A stretch of DNA of 64,000 bases from Nitrincola alkalisediminis (GCF_009821115.1 NZ_VYTY01000003.1:62001-126000), one strand, 5' to 3'; positions 9,826-19,246 are shown, numbered from the stretch's first letter. The notes: generated by a model not told the origin, from the sequence alone. A program made the numbers and translations.

Positions 9826-9860
9826 GGGATCTCCAAAGGGGTATACGCCTTAGCGCATGG

Positions 9861-10661
9861 TTATTTAGGCAATGACGATTGTTTAGATGCGATTGAGTGG
9901 TGATGTTGCTCATAAAGCTTTATCTGGCGTAAAAAACGACTATAGGCGAAATTGACCGCATAGATATAGCCCATCAAGCCGCCACGCCAATAGCCTCGGA
10001 AGCAGTAGCCGACAATAAACGAGGCCCAAAAGTCGACAATAATACGGAATTTGGACGGTTTGCGGCCTTTAGTCATCATGTCCGCGGCTTGCGCTTCACT
10101 GTACTCGTTCATCTTTTCAATACGGTGATGAAATGAGCGCAGTGAGTCATGGGCAATCCGACCCTTCAGTGTTGCTGTCGTTGTTTGCGCGTTCATAATC
10201 ACACGATCATGAACAGGGCTGGAGCTGTAGCGACCTTTTGATTGACGATAAAGTCTGACAGGTTTGTAGGGGGTATACTGACTGAGTTTGTCTGTGCAAT
10301 ACAGACGGTCGTGAATCGCCATAAAATAGCCGTCGGCCAAATCCTCAGGAGATTCGAAACACTTCAAAATCTCGTCTCGTAATTCAGGAAGGACGCGCTC
10401 GTCAGCATCTAAATTGAAAATCCAATCATTTTTAGATTGGTCTTCCGCAAAGCGTTTTTGTTGCCCATAGCCAGGCCAATCATTGTGTATACAGCGTGCG
10501 CCATGCTGTGTTGCCACGTCTGGTGTTCCATCTTGGCTGCCCGAGTCGACCACAATCACTTCGTCAACCCAGTCGATCACGCTGTCTATGGTGGCGCCAA
10601 TACGGTCAGCCTCATTGATGGCGATGATGGTAACACTGATGGGTAAACGCGTATTGTTCAT
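9861..10661 (-). CDS. Glycosyltransferase family 2, WaaE/KdtX-like LPS core transferase
   Basis: The 266-residue protein begins SVTIIAINEADRIGATIDSV and has VVDSGSQDGT and the acidic motif FNLDADERVLPEL near residue 100. Its C-terminal part (HDSLRSFHHRIEKMNEYS, then FRGYWRGGLMGYIYAV) is the hallmark of the WaaE/KdtX subgroup, which in enterobacteria adds glucose to the first heptose of the LPS core. Since no heptosyltransferase lies nearby, the acceptor here may differ. It is divergent from the next GT4 gene across a 105-bp promoter region. Confidence 0.88.
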   Translation of the reverse strand: MNNTRLPISVTIIAINEADRIGATIDSVIDWVDEVIVVDSGSQDGTPDVATQHGARCIHNDWPGYGQQKRFAEDQSKNDWIFNLDADERVLPELRDEILKCFESPEDLADGYFMAIHDRLYCTDKLSQYTPYKPVRLYRQSKGRYSSSPVHDRVIMNAQTTTATLKGRIAHDSLRSFHHRIEKMNEYSEAQAADMMTKGRKPSKFRIIVDFWASFIVGYCFRGYWRGGLMGYIYAVNFAYSRFLRQIKLYEQHHHSIASKQSSLPK

Positions 10662-10695
10662 GTGATATCCGGATTTTACTGGGATCTTAAGGGGG

Positions 10696-10707
10696 CTTTG
10701 CTATAAT
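10696..10707 (+). promoter_or_regulatory. Extended -10 promoter of the GT4-asnB pair
   Basis: TGC-TATAAT, a perfect -10 hexamer at 10702-10707 with an extended -10 TG, lies 60 bp upstream of the GT4 start in the divergent gap. No good -35 hexamer is seen at normal spacing, which fits extended -10 promoters. Confidence 0.5.
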
Positions 10708-10766
10708 CGCGTTTATTTTCAGGTTATTGCCCTTAGATAGCAAGTCTGACGAACATAGGATCGGTT

Positions 10767-11846
10767 ATGTCACCTATATCAAGCCTACAAATTATTGGCA
10801 GCAAGCAATTCGGAGGGGCGGAAAACTTTTTTATCCGTATGCACAACGCCATCCAGGATCGTTCGGATTTGACGTCGATTGCAGTGACGTCTCCTGACAG
10901 TGAGCTTGTGTCTGCTTTGCGACCGAGCGTGAGCACGGTTCCTATGCGCAGTGTCTTCGATCCTTTTTCATATTTTGGTTTAAAGCGTTTGATTCGCAAT
11001 ACTCAGCCTGACATCGTACAAACTTGGATGGGGCGCGCAACGCGCTTGGTGAAGCTGCCTCCGTCTAAAGGGCCTGTCCATGTTGCAAGGCTCGGTGGTT
11101 TTTATAACCCTAAACAGTATCAACATGCTCATGCATTGGTCGGCAATACGCTGAGTATTTGTGACTATCTTGTGCGCGAAGGTGTGCCCTCGGAGCGGGT
11201 GTCGTTCATCAGTAATTTTGTATCGATTCCTGCGCCTACACCAGAGGCTGAGTTGCAAGTGTTGCGGCAAAAACTGGGATTGAATCAAGATGATTTAGTT
11301 GTGTTTGCCCTCGGTCGACTGCATGAGAATAAAGGGTTTGATACCCTCATTAAGGCCTTTTCCGATTTGCCAGCGGAGGTCAACGGGCGTGCACTACACT
11401 TGCTGATCGCGGGGGATGGGCCTTTATCCGATGAGATTACCCAGCAAGTGGCTGACTCATCGGCGGTTTCAAGAATACAGCTTCTTGGCTGGCAGCGTGA
11501 GACCACTCCTTATTTTCACTTGGCCGATCTGTTTGTGTGCCCTTCGCGTCACGAGCCCTTAGGGAATGTGATATTAGAAGCCTGGGCGCATGGATTGCCT
11601 GTTGTTTCAACGCGAACACATGGAGCATTAGAGTTAGTTGAACCGGATGTATCTGGGTTTTTGGTCGAAATCGATGACGCGAATGCCATGGGTCAGGCCA
11701 TTCAACAGGCACTGACTGCTTCTGACACAGACCTTAGCGCGGTGTCTGCAGCGGGTCTTCGAGTGTTAGCAGAGCGCTTCAGCGAGGACGTCATTCTGTC
11801 TGAGTATCGTCATTTATACGAGCAGCTTTTACAGAAGGGGCGATAA
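10767..11846 (+). CDS. Glycosyltransferase family 4
   Basis: A 359-residue GT-B enzyme. The acceptor domain begins LQIIGSKQFGGAENFF and contains DIVQTWMGRATRL, a stretch found in a distinct LPS-core-associated GT4 subgroup. The donor domain begins VFALGRLHENKGFDTLI near residue 182 and holds CPSRHEPLGNVILEAWA near 261-277. The ribosome site AGGA precedes the ATG by about 7 nt. The asparagine-synthase-like gene starts 2 bp after its stop, so they are one transcript. Confidence 0.9.
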   Translation: MSPISSLQIIGSKQFGGAENFFIRMHNAIQDRSDLTSIAVTSPDSELVSALRPSVSTVPMRSVFDPFSYFGLKRLIRNTQPDIVQTWMGRATRLVKLPPSKGPVHVARLGGFYNPKQYQHAHALVGNTLSICDYLVREGVPSERVSFISNFVSIPAPTPEAELQVLRQKLGLNQDDLVVFALGRLHENKGFDTLIKAFSDLPAEVNGRALHLLIAGDGPLSDEITQQVADSSAVSRIQLLGWQRETTPYFHLADLFVCPSRHEPLGNVILEAWAHGLPVVSTRTHGALELVEPDVSGFLVEIDDANAMGQAIQQALTASDTDLSAVSAAGLRVLAERFSEDVILSEYRHLYEQLLQKGR

Positions 11847-11848
11847 GC

Positions 11849-13690
11849 ATGTGCGGGATTGTCGGGATTTATACGCCTAATCATTCGGTCGACTCGACCC
11901 GAGTGGCGCAGATGCTGACGCGTTTGCAGCATCGAGGGCCGGATGGACACGGCATCTTTGACGATCAAGATGTATGCTTAGGCCATGCTCGGCTTTCCAT
12001 CATCGACTTAGAGCAAGGGCAGCAGCCGCTCAAAAGCCCTGATCAACGCTATGTGCTGGTTGCCAATGGCGAGATCTACAATCACATAGAGTTGCGAGCG
12101 GAGTTGAAGTCGCAAGGTGCTGAGTTCCTGACGGGGTCTGATTGCGAAGTGATTTTACCCTTGGCTGCACGTGCGCCTGGGGCGTTTATTGACCAACTGA
12201 ACGGAATGTTCGCGTTTGCAGTATTTGATCGAGTTGAACGAAGCCTGCTGTTGGTCAGGGATCGCTTTGGTATTAAGCCCTTGTACTATCTTCAATTGAA
12301 GGATGGGATTGCTTTTGCGTCTGAAATCAAGGCGTTACTTCCCTTATTAGACACTGTCAAAATGCAGGCTGCAGGGGTGGAGCGTTTTCTGCAAATTAAC
12401 TTTAATGCGGGTGTTGATACGGCTTTCGCGTCGATTAAGCGGCTATTGCCAGGTCAAGCACTGCGCGTGGATGCCGAAGGCCGTCAGACCCTGCGAAACT
12501 GGTGGTCTTTATCTGAAGCCTTGGCCACGCAAGTAGCCTTTCAAGGCTCTATGGGCGAAGCAGTTGAACAATTTGATCAGTGTTTGCAGCAGTCATTAAC
12601 CGAGCATTTACGCTCAGATGTGCCAGTGGGGTTGTTCTTATCGGGTGGTGTTGATTCGGGTATTTTGGCAACGCAACTTGGGCGCACAGCCTTGTCATCG
12701 GGTCGGCCTAAAGCTTGGAGCTTGGGTTTTCCCTCTACCTCTGTTCATGATGAAGTGCATGCCGCTCAAGCGACGGCGGATGCCTCTGGAATCGAGCTTG
12801 CGTTAATTCGCATGGACCCTTCCGACCTGTTTAAACACTGGGTGTATAGCATTTGGGCCATGGATGAGCTGATGGGTGATTTTGCCTCTCTCCCCACCCT
12901 AATGCTCGCGGATGCAGCGGCGCATTCGCACAAGGTCGTGTTGATGGGCGAAGGCGGTGATGAGGTGTTTGCAGGCTACGGCCGATATCGCATGCCCTGG
13001 CTTCAGAGCGCTTGGCATGCGTTAAAAACGCCAGGTACGGGTGGTTTTAGAACGCGGGGACGTTTTGATAAAGCGTCTTTGAGTGCGTTGTTGTCTCCTT
13101 CGGTCCGTGCGGGGATGAAACAGAACTGGCGTGAGCCCTTTATCGATGCTTGGCAAGCCGGTAAGGGCTTAGATCCCTTAACTCGACGCCAATATGTTGA
13201 TATGCAAACCTGGTTGGCCGACGATTTGCTGCTGAAAGCGGATCGTATGCTCATGGTTAAAGGCGTTGAGGGTCGAGTGCCCTTCTTAGATCATCGACTC
13301 GTCCTAATGGGCCTATCTTTACCTGCACAGTTAAAAATTCAGCAACGATTAGGCAAACAGGTGCCAAGAGCCTGGTTACAGCAGCACCAAAAAGCCTTCA
13401 ATGCATCGGGTAAAAAGAAGGGGTTTAGCGTACCCGTGACCGACTGGATTCAAGGCCTTTCTCGTCAGAAGCTGGCATCAGCCTTGTTAAGCAGCGCGAT
13501 TATCCAAGACGTCTGCCAAGTTCAGGAACTGACATTACGGCTTCAGAGTAGTGCGCCTATTGATAAGTCTTTAGCTGAGGCGCTTGCAGTGCTTTTGCAG
13601 TTGGCCGTCTGGTCGAAGTTGTTCTTGGAAGGGGATGGGCTGGCCCCTCCGTATTCCATCGATCCTCTCGATTGGTTGCTAGCAACTTAA
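11849..13690 (+). CDS. Glutamine-dependent amidotransferase of the asparagine synthase (AsnB) family
   Basis: The protein has an N-terminal class II glutaminase domain with the nucleophile C2 in MCGIVGIY, the RLQHRGPDGHG and RLSIIDL motifs, and a C-terminal ATP-dependent synthetase domain with PP-loop SGGVDSG at residues 265-271. At 613 aa it is longer than true AsnB (about 555) and matches family members in surface-polysaccharide loci, such as WbpS, that convert a sugar uronic acid to its amide. Its operon partner is a GT4, and a HexNAc dehydrogenase lies 6 kb upstream. Amidation of a uronic acid sugar is therefore the favoured role; free asparagine synthesis remains possible. Confidence 0.88.
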   Translation: MCGIVGIYTPNHSVDSTRVAQMLTRLQHRGPDGHGIFDDQDVCLGHARLSIIDLEQGQQPLKSPDQRYVLVANGEIYNHIELRAELKSQGAEFLTGSDCEVILPLAARAPGAFIDQLNGMFAFAVFDRVERSLLLVRDRFGIKPLYYLQLKDGIAFASEIKALLPLLDTVKMQAAGVERFLQINFNAGVDTAFASIKRLLPGQALRVDAEGRQTLRNWWSLSEALATQVAFQGSMGEAVEQFDQCLQQSLTEHLRSDVPVGLFLSGGVDSGILATQLGRTALSSGRPKAWSLGFPSTSVHDEVHAAQATADASGIELALIRMDPSDLFKHWVYSIWAMDELMGDFASLPTLMLADAAAHSHKVVLMGEGGDEVFAGYGRYRMPWLQSAWHALKTPGTGGFRTRGRFDKASLSALLSPSVRAGMKQNWREPFIDAWQAGKGLDPLTRRQYVDMQTWLADDLLLKADRMLMVKGVEGRVPFLDHRLVLMGLSLPAQLKIQQRLGKQVPRAWLQQHQKAFNASGKKKGFSVPVTDWIQGLSRQKLASALLSSAIIQDVCQVQELTLRLQSSAPIDKSLAEALAVLLQLAVWSKLFLEGDGLAPPYSIDPLDWLLAT

Positions 13691-14613
13691 GACTTTTTGT
13701 ACAGGTAGTTTTTGCCCTTTGGATGGCTCTTAAAGCGTCGATGTACCCACATATATTGAGTGGGGTCTTTGCGTATAGCCTTTTCAATTTCAGCATTGAT
13801 CAGGGTTGCATCCTGGACATCATCGCCAGTTGGGAAAGGGCGAAGGATCGGAAAAATCTCTAACTCATAGCGGTTATCCGGCGTGCGGTGCTGAGCAAGC
13901 ATCAAAATGGGTGAGCCGTTGAGTTTAACCATGCGCGAGGTTGCCGTGATGGTGGCAGCAGGAACACCAAAAAAAGGAGCAAAAACCGATTGATGCAGTC
14001 CAAAGTCTTGATCTGGAGCATACCAGATGATGTGGTTCTTACGGAGGTTGCGAATAACTGTCCGAATGTCGGAGCGTTCGATAGCTGACTTAAAGAAGCG
14101 TAAGCGTCCCTGAGTGATCACGTCTTCTAAGAGTGGGTTATTGTTTTTGCGATACATGGCATCGACGGGATAGTAGTAGGAAAAGAGCAGCCCGCCGATG
14201 TCGAGTGTCGAAAAGTGCGCGCCTAACAGAATTACCCCTTTCCCTTCCGCCAATGCTTCTTCAAGATGCTCGGTGCCTGTTAGGGTTACTCGGTCTTTAA
14301 ACCAGGCATCGGGTGCCCACCATGACATAGCGGCTTCGAAAATTCCAATGCCGTTATTAATGAAAATGTCTCGAACGTATTGTTTTTGCTGCTCAGAATT
14401 GAGCTCAGGAAAGCAGAGTCTGACATTCACCTCAGTGACATTACGTCGATCACGTGCTAAAAAGTACAATCCTAGACCTACCCATTTTCCCAATATCAGC
14501 TGAGTCGAGTAAGGTAAACGGACAAGAAGACGGAGTAGCCCGACCCATAAACGGGTGGGTAAAAGGGCTAAAGAGGAACTCAATGAAGGTTTTTTTTCAG
14601 TCACGACGGCCAC
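13687..14613 (-). CDS. lpxL: Lipid A lauroyl/myristoyl acyltransferase family (LpxL/HtrB)
   Basis: Members transfer a secondary acyl chain from acyl-ACP to Kdo2-lipid IVA at the inner membrane. The HX4D catalytic motif is visible as GAHFSTLDIGG near residue 133, preceded by a hydrophobic N-terminal stretch (LPTRLWVGLLRLLVRL). Length is 308 aa, normal for the family. The start is a GTG at 14613; a GTG three codons on is nearly as good. The 3' end shares its last bases with the convergent amidotransferase stop. LpxL and LpxM types cannot be separated here. Confidence 0.88.
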   Translation of the reverse strand: MAVVTEKKPSLSSSLALLPTRLWVGLLRLLVRLPYSTQLILGKWVGLGLYFLARDRRNVTEVNVRLCFPELNSEQQKQYVRDIFINNGIGIFEAAMSWWAPDAWFKDRVTLTGTEHLEEALAEGKGVILLGAHFSTLDIGGLLFSYYYPVDAMYRKNNNPLLEDVITQGRLRFFKSAIERSDIRTVIRNLRKNHIIWYAPDQDFGLHQSVFAPFFGVPAATITATSRMVKLNGSPILMLAQHRTPDNRYELEIFPILRPFPTGDDVQDATLINAEIEKAIRKDPTQYMWVHRRFKSHPKGKNYLYKKS

Positions 14614-14674
14614 TTTTCCACTGATTTATCGCAATTTAATCGTATTCTACCCTGATATCCGCCGAAGGTGCAGT

Positions 14675-14680
14675 TATACT
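14675..14680 (+). promoter_or_regulatory. Possible -10 element of msbA
   Basis: TATACT lies 35 bp upstream of the msbA start in the 101-bp divergent gap with the acyltransferase gene. No matching -35 hexamer stands out, so the assignment is weak. Confidence 0.3.
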
Positions 14681-14714
14681 AGGCCGTTTGTGTGATTAAC
14701 TAACAGAGAAGTCT

Positions 14715-16472
14715 ATGCAAAAAGAGTTAATAAAAGATTCTTCCAATGGTTGGGTAGTCTATCGTCGCTTAATGCAGTACGTGAAAGGGGACTGGCCAAT
14801 GTTCTCTCTTGCGTTGTTTGGGTTTGTTCTTTATGCCGCCACTCAAACAGCAGCGGCAAAGTGGTTAGAAAATTTTATTAATGCCGTCGAAGCCAATAAT
14901 TTTTCTGAAAGAGGATGGCTGGCGCTCAGTATTATCCTTATTTTTGCGGTTCGTGGTGCGGGAACGTTATTGGGAAATTATGGCTTTTCCTACGTTGCTC
15001 GCTCGTTGGTCAATCGTCTGCGTTGTCAGATGTTTGATCATTTGTTGGTATTACCATGTTCATTTTATCAGCAACACTCGTCAGCCGAACTCTTGTCTCG
15101 GTTAACCTATAATGTTGAGCAAGTGACGGGGGCTGCCACCGATGCATTAAAAACCATTGTCAGAGAGGGCTTAACCGTCGTCGGCCTTTTTGGTTACATG
15201 CTCTATCTTAACTGGAAGCTCACCTTACTGTTTGTTTTGGTTGCGCCCTTGGTGGGGGCGGTTGTTGCATTGGCATCTAAGCGATTAAGGCGCTTGAGTC
15301 ATGGAATACAAAGCTCGGTGGGCGATATTTCAACGGCTGCCTCCGAAGCCATCAAAGGCTATCAGGTGGTGCGCATCTTTGGGGGGGCAGACGCAGAGCG
15401 TGAACGCTTCGTCAAAGTCTCTGAACGCAATCGTCGTCAGTTTATGAAAATGGTGGTCACACAATCCATTTCCACCCCCATAGTGCAAATGCTGGTGGCT
15501 TCGGTTGTGGCGCTGTTAACCTACATCGCCATGTCACCTTCGCTGCTTGAGTCCATGCAAACGGGAGCGTTTATTGCGTTCATTTCTGCGGCGTCTTTTA
15601 TGGCAAAGCCGATCCGCCAACTCACTGAGGTGAACAGCACGATTCAAAAAGGCCTCGCCGCGGCCGAAAGCTTTTTTTCATTGTTTGATGAAAAGCCAGA
15701 GGTTGATCGTGGCACCGTTAAGCTTGCACATGCGAAGGGAAAGGTTGAATTTCGTGATGTTTCTTTCATTTACCCACGCAGTGAAGAGCCTGCCTTAAAG
15801 CATATTAGTTTTGTGATTCAGCCAGGTGAGACGGTTGCTCTAGTGGGACGTTCTGGCAGCGGAAAGTCGACCATGGCGAGTTTATTGCCTAGGTTTTTTG
15901 ATGTTGAACAGGGACAAATCTTGCTCGATGATCGGCCCTTATCAGACTACTGGTTGAGCAGCTTACGCAGCCAGATTGGTTTAGTGAACCAGCATGTGGT
16001 GCTCTTTGAAGGCACCATTGCTGAAAATATTGCCTATGGTGCGCTTGCCAATGCTTCAGAAGCCGACATACGTGCGGCAGCCGATGCGGCGATGGTGTCT
16101 GAGTTTGCGGATCGTTTACCTGCAGGGCTCAATACGATTATCGGTGAAAATGGATTCCTGTTATCAGGTGGTCAGCGTCAGCGTATCGCCATCGCGAGAG
16201 CCATTTTGAAAGATGCACCTTTATTGATTTTAGATGAGGCGACCTCCGCCTTGGATACAGAGTCTGAGCGCTTCATTCAAACGGCGCTAGAGCGCGTGAT
16301 TCAAGATCGTACCACGTTGATTATTGCACATCGTTTATCCACGATTGAGCGTGCAGACCGTATTCTAGTGATGGAGCATGGACAGGTGGTCGAGCAAGGC
16401 TCTCATGCAGAGCTTCTTGCAAAAGGCGGCAGTTATGCTGCGCTCTATAATATGCAGTTTTCAGATATGTGA
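14715..16472 (+). CDS. msbA: Lipid A export ATP-binding/permease protein
   Basis: MsbA flips core-lipid A across the inner membrane using ATP. The N-terminal six-helix domain covers about residues 20-310. The nucleotide-binding domain has Walker A VGRSGSGKST (about 377-386), the signature LLSGGQRQR (about 481-489), Walker B LLILDEATSALD (about 503-514) and the H-loop AHRLST. At 585 aa it has standard length. GT39 follows after 9 bp, so export and a periplasmic sugar transfer are co-transcribed. Placement beside waaA and lpxL makes MsbA more likely than a general drug exporter. Confidence 0.93.
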   Translation: MQKELIKDSSNGWVVYRRLMQYVKGDWPMFSLALFGFVLYAATQTAAAKWLENFINAVEANNFSERGWLALSIILIFAVRGAGTLLGNYGFSYVARSLVNRLRCQMFDHLLVLPCSFYQQHSSAELLSRLTYNVEQVTGAATDALKTIVREGLTVVGLFGYMLYLNWKLTLLFVLVAPLVGAVVALASKRLRRLSHGIQSSVGDISTAASEAIKGYQVVRIFGGADAERERFVKVSERNRRQFMKMVVTQSISTPIVQMLVASVVALLTYIAMSPSLLESMQTGAFIAFISAASFMAKPIRQLTEVNSTIQKGLAAAESFFSLFDEKPEVDRGTVKLAHAKGKVEFRDVSFIYPRSEEPALKHISFVIQPGETVALVGRSGSGKSTMASLLPRFFDVEQGQILLDDRPLSDYWLSSLRSQIGLVNQHVVLFEGTIAENIAYGALANASEADIRAAADAAMVSEFADRLPAGLNTIIGENGFLLSGGQRQRIAIARAILKDAPLLILDEATSALDTESERFIQTALERVIQDRTTLIIAHRLSTIERADRILVMEHGQVVEQGSHAELLAKGGSYAALYNMQFSDM

Positions 16473-16481
16473 TGCGGGAAA

Positions 16482-17990
16482 ATGAATCAACAGGATAAGT
16501 TGCAAGCGTCCACCTCTCTGGGTTTTGCCGTTGCGGGTCTTTGGTTTTTGCATGCGTGTTTATGGACGCTCTTGCCTTGGATGGCATCCTACAGTTTGCC
16601 CTTAGACGTGGTCGAGGGCTTATTTTGGGGAAAAGAGTGGCAGTGGGGATACTATAAACATCCTCCTTTACCCGCTTGGTTGGTTCATATTTCTTGGCAG
16701 CTATTCGCGGATTTAGGGCCTTTTCTACTTAGTCAGCTCAATATTCTGCTAACGGTCTTTTTTGCTTGGCGCTTGGGGCGGCGCCTCTTAAGTACTCAGC
16801 AAGCTTTGCTGGGTACACTCCTGTTAATGGGAGTGTACTATTTCACTTGGCCTACGCTTGAATACAATCACAATGTTGCCCAAATGCCGATTTGGGCGGC
16901 GGCTATCTTCTTTTTTCATCGCGGCATTACGCATTGGCGTTATCTAGATTGGTGTGCCCTAGGCCTATGTGTGGGTTTAGGACTGCTAACGAAATATGTC
17001 ATTGTTGTACTGGTGGCGACCTTGTTTCTTTACATGCTTGTGCAGGCTCCCTTAAGAAAACGGATTGTTTCTGGACAGGTGATTGCAGCGATCTTTGTTC
17101 TATTACTGGTGTTCTCGCCTCATCTGTATTGGTTGGTGCAGCATGACTTCCTGCCTTTGACCTATATGCAAGACAGAGCGAACACCACCAGTGCCTTGCA
17201 AGCACATGTGATAGGGCCTTTGAAGTTTATTGCGGTTCAACTCCTTGATCATGTCTTTATCCTGTTGTTATTGGCCGTGGCGGGGCTGTTTGGACGTCGT
17301 TATTGGTCAGTTAAGCCAGAGCAAGAGACCTTGTGCTTTCTGCTGTGGGTCGGTCTAGGTCCTGCGCTGTTAACCACTCTTGTCGCCATGATGACAGGGA
17401 CAGGGCTGCGCGACATGTGGGGCACGCCTATGTGGAGTGTGTCAGGTTTATTGGTGGCATTTTTCTTACCCAAAGGCTTCACGTCTGCGCAGACGTCAAG
17501 GATTTTAAAAACATTTACAGTGTTTATTTTAGTGTTGCCGCTGCTGAGGCTTTTAGATTTGGCAATTCTTCCGTATTTGAAAAATAAACCCACTCGAATT
17601 CTTTGGCCGGATAAAGCGATTGCTGTTGAACTTGAGCGGGCATGGCAGCAAGAAACGTCCTGTCCTTTAACCTTAGTGGTTGGTGACTATTGGTTAGCCG
17701 GTTTGGTGTCGTTACGGGTACCAACGCGTCCGTCGGTATTAATTGAAGGCCAGTTCCACTATTCCCCTTGGGTAACCCTTGATGATGTGCGGGAGCGCGG
17801 TGCTGTCTTCGTATGGCGCGGGGATGCGACGCAGGCGCCTAGCTATGAGTGGATGTCTGCGTTAGGGGATGTAAAGCGCTCGACAGGGCAGGCTGCTTTG
17901 GAGTGGCCCGGTATTCAAGCGCAGCCTTTGTCGCTCAGTTGGATGATGATACTGCCTGAAAAAGGCTGCTATGCGTTGGATGACAAATAA
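16482..17990 (+). CDS. Family 39 glycosyltransferase (ArnT/PMT-like integral membrane enzyme)
   Basis: GT39 enzymes use a lipid-phosphate sugar in the periplasm. The 502-residue protein has about ten hydrophobic spans in the first 400 residues and the loop motif YYKHPPLPAWLVH near residue 60, equivalent to the first periplasmic loop of ArnT. The C-terminal part (about 390-502) is soluble. It follows msbA by 9 bp and its 3' end overlaps convergent waaA by 22 bp. With the GT2-GtrA-deacetylase operon beyond waaA, it is the likely final transferase of an undecaprenyl-phosphate sugar onto lipid A or core. The acceptor is inferred, not shown. Confidence 0.83.
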   Translation: MNQQDKLQASTSLGFAVAGLWFLHACLWTLLPWMASYSLPLDVVEGLFWGKEWQWGYYKHPPLPAWLVHISWQLFADLGPFLLSQLNILLTVFFAWRLGRRLLSTQQALLGTLLLMGVYYFTWPTLEYNHNVAQMPIWAAAIFFFHRGITHWRYLDWCALGLCVGLGLLTKYVIVVLVATLFLYMLVQAPLRKRIVSGQVIAAIFVLLLVFSPHLYWLVQHDFLPLTYMQDRANTTSALQAHVIGPLKFIAVQLLDHVFILLLLAVAGLFGRRYWSVKPEQETLCFLLWVGLGPALLTTLVAMMTGTGLRDMWGTPMWSVSGLLVAFFLPKGFTSAQTSRILKTFTVFILVLPLLRLLDLAILPYLKNKPTRILWPDKAIAVELERAWQQETSCPLTLVVGDYWLAGLVSLRVPTRPSVLIEGQFHYSPWVTLDDVRERGAVFVWRGDATQAPSYEWMSALGDVKRSTGQAALEWPGIQAQPLSLSWMMILPEKGCYALDDK

Positions 17991-19246
17991 GCGTACGCAA
18001 GGGTTTTGAGTTTGTCTAACGCGCCTTGATGTTGCTCGACGTACGCTCGTGCCTGCTGTCCTGCATGCAGTTGCTGATGTTTGTTATCGAGCCAATGCTC
18101 GAGCGCCTTGCCCAGTGCGGATTGATCGGGCACCTGTACCAATCCACCTTGATTGGCGAGTTCTTTCGTGATCAGCGCGAAGTTGAAGGTGTGTGGGCCG
18201 ATAATGACGGGTTTGCCGAGCATGGCTGGCTCAAGTGGGTTGTGTCCGCCTCTTTCCACGAGAGAGCCACCAACAAAAACGATATCGGCTGCACTGCAAA
18301 AAGGCATAAGCTCGCCTAAGCGATCAATCAGAAACACTTGGGTGCTAGCATCAATCAGTGAGTGTTCACTGAGCCTTCGCCATTTAAGAGCCGTGTGTTC
18401 GCAAAGTTCCGCGCAGGCATTAAAGCGCTCAGGATGGCGCGGCGCGATCAATAATAGAAGATCGGGATAGCGCGGGCGAAGCGACTCGAAGGCGCTAAGA
18501 AGCTGAGCTTCTTCGTCATCGTGGGTACTGGCCGCCAGTATGACTGGGCGTTCTGTGCCCCAGGCCTGTTTATACTGCGTGGCTTTGTGCGACCATTCTG
18601 GGTCAATGTCGACATCAAACTTGATACTACCGATAATGCTCATGCGGTCTGGGTGAGCTCCGAGCTTGGCAAAACGCTCGGCATCATCGCGGTTTTGTAC
18701 GGCAATATGGGTGATGCGGTCCAGCATAGACTGAGTTAACCCTTTGAATTTGGCATAGCCTTTTGCCGAGCGTTCGGACAAACGGGCATTTGCCAAGATC
18801 ACAGGGATCATTGATACTTGGCAAGCGTGAAGCAGGTTAGGCCATAGCTCAGTCTCAACAATCAGGCAAAGCTGTGGTTTAAGTGCTTGAACAAAATGCC
18901 GCATGGCCCATGGGAAGTCGTAAGGGCAGTAACGATGGGTCACTTGGTCGCCGAATAATGCTTGGACACGTTCGGCACCTGTTGGTGTCATGGTGGTAAT
19001 GACAATCGGGGTGGACGGGTGCTCACGTAAACAGTCTTTCACAAAGGTTGCAATGGCTTGAACCTCGCCCACAGACACGGCATGAATCCAAATCGGTGAC
19101 TGATCGTAAGCCGGAAAGTGAACTTTCCCTAAGCGTTCAGTCCAACGATGGGCATAGGCGGGTGCTTTTCGAGCTCTTAGCCAGAGCTTGAATAGAATGG
19201 CAGGTAGCAGCAGATGTAAAATCAAATTGTAAAAAAAGCGTGCCAT
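17969..19246 (-). CDS. waaA: 3-deoxy-D-manno-octulosonic acid (Kdo) transferase
   Basis: WaaA attaches Kdo from CMP-Kdo to lipid IVA, the first step of the LPS core. An N-terminal membrane anchor (LILHLLLPAILFKLWL) is followed by the catalytic glutamate E61 in HAVSVGEVQA and the GT30 motifs ITTMTPTGAERV and ETELWPNLL. The donor side shows GGSLVERGGHNPLEPA. Length 425 aa is typical. It reads leftward alone between two rightward sugar-modification units. Identity is secure; the number of Kdo residues added cannot be predicted. Confidence 0.95.
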   Translation of the reverse strand: MARFFYNLILHLLLPAILFKLWLRARKAPAYAHRWTERLGKVHFPAYDQSPIWIHAVSVGEVQAIATFVKDCLREHPSTPIVITTMTPTGAERVQALFGDQVTHRYCPYDFPWAMRHFVQALKPQLCLIVETELWPNLLHACQVSMIPVILANARLSERSAKGYAKFKGLTQSMLDRITHIAVQNRDDAERFAKLGAHPDRMSIIGSIKFDVDIDPEWSHKATQYKQAWGTERPVILAASTHDDEEAQLLSAFESLRPRYPDLLLLIAPRHPERFNACAELCEHTALKWRRLSEHSLIDASTQVFLIDRLGELMPFCSAADIVFVGGSLVERGGHNPLEPAMLGKPVIIGPHTFNFALITKELANQGGLVQVPDQSALGKALEHWLDNKHQQLHAGQQARAYVEQHQGALDKLKTLAYAYLSSNA

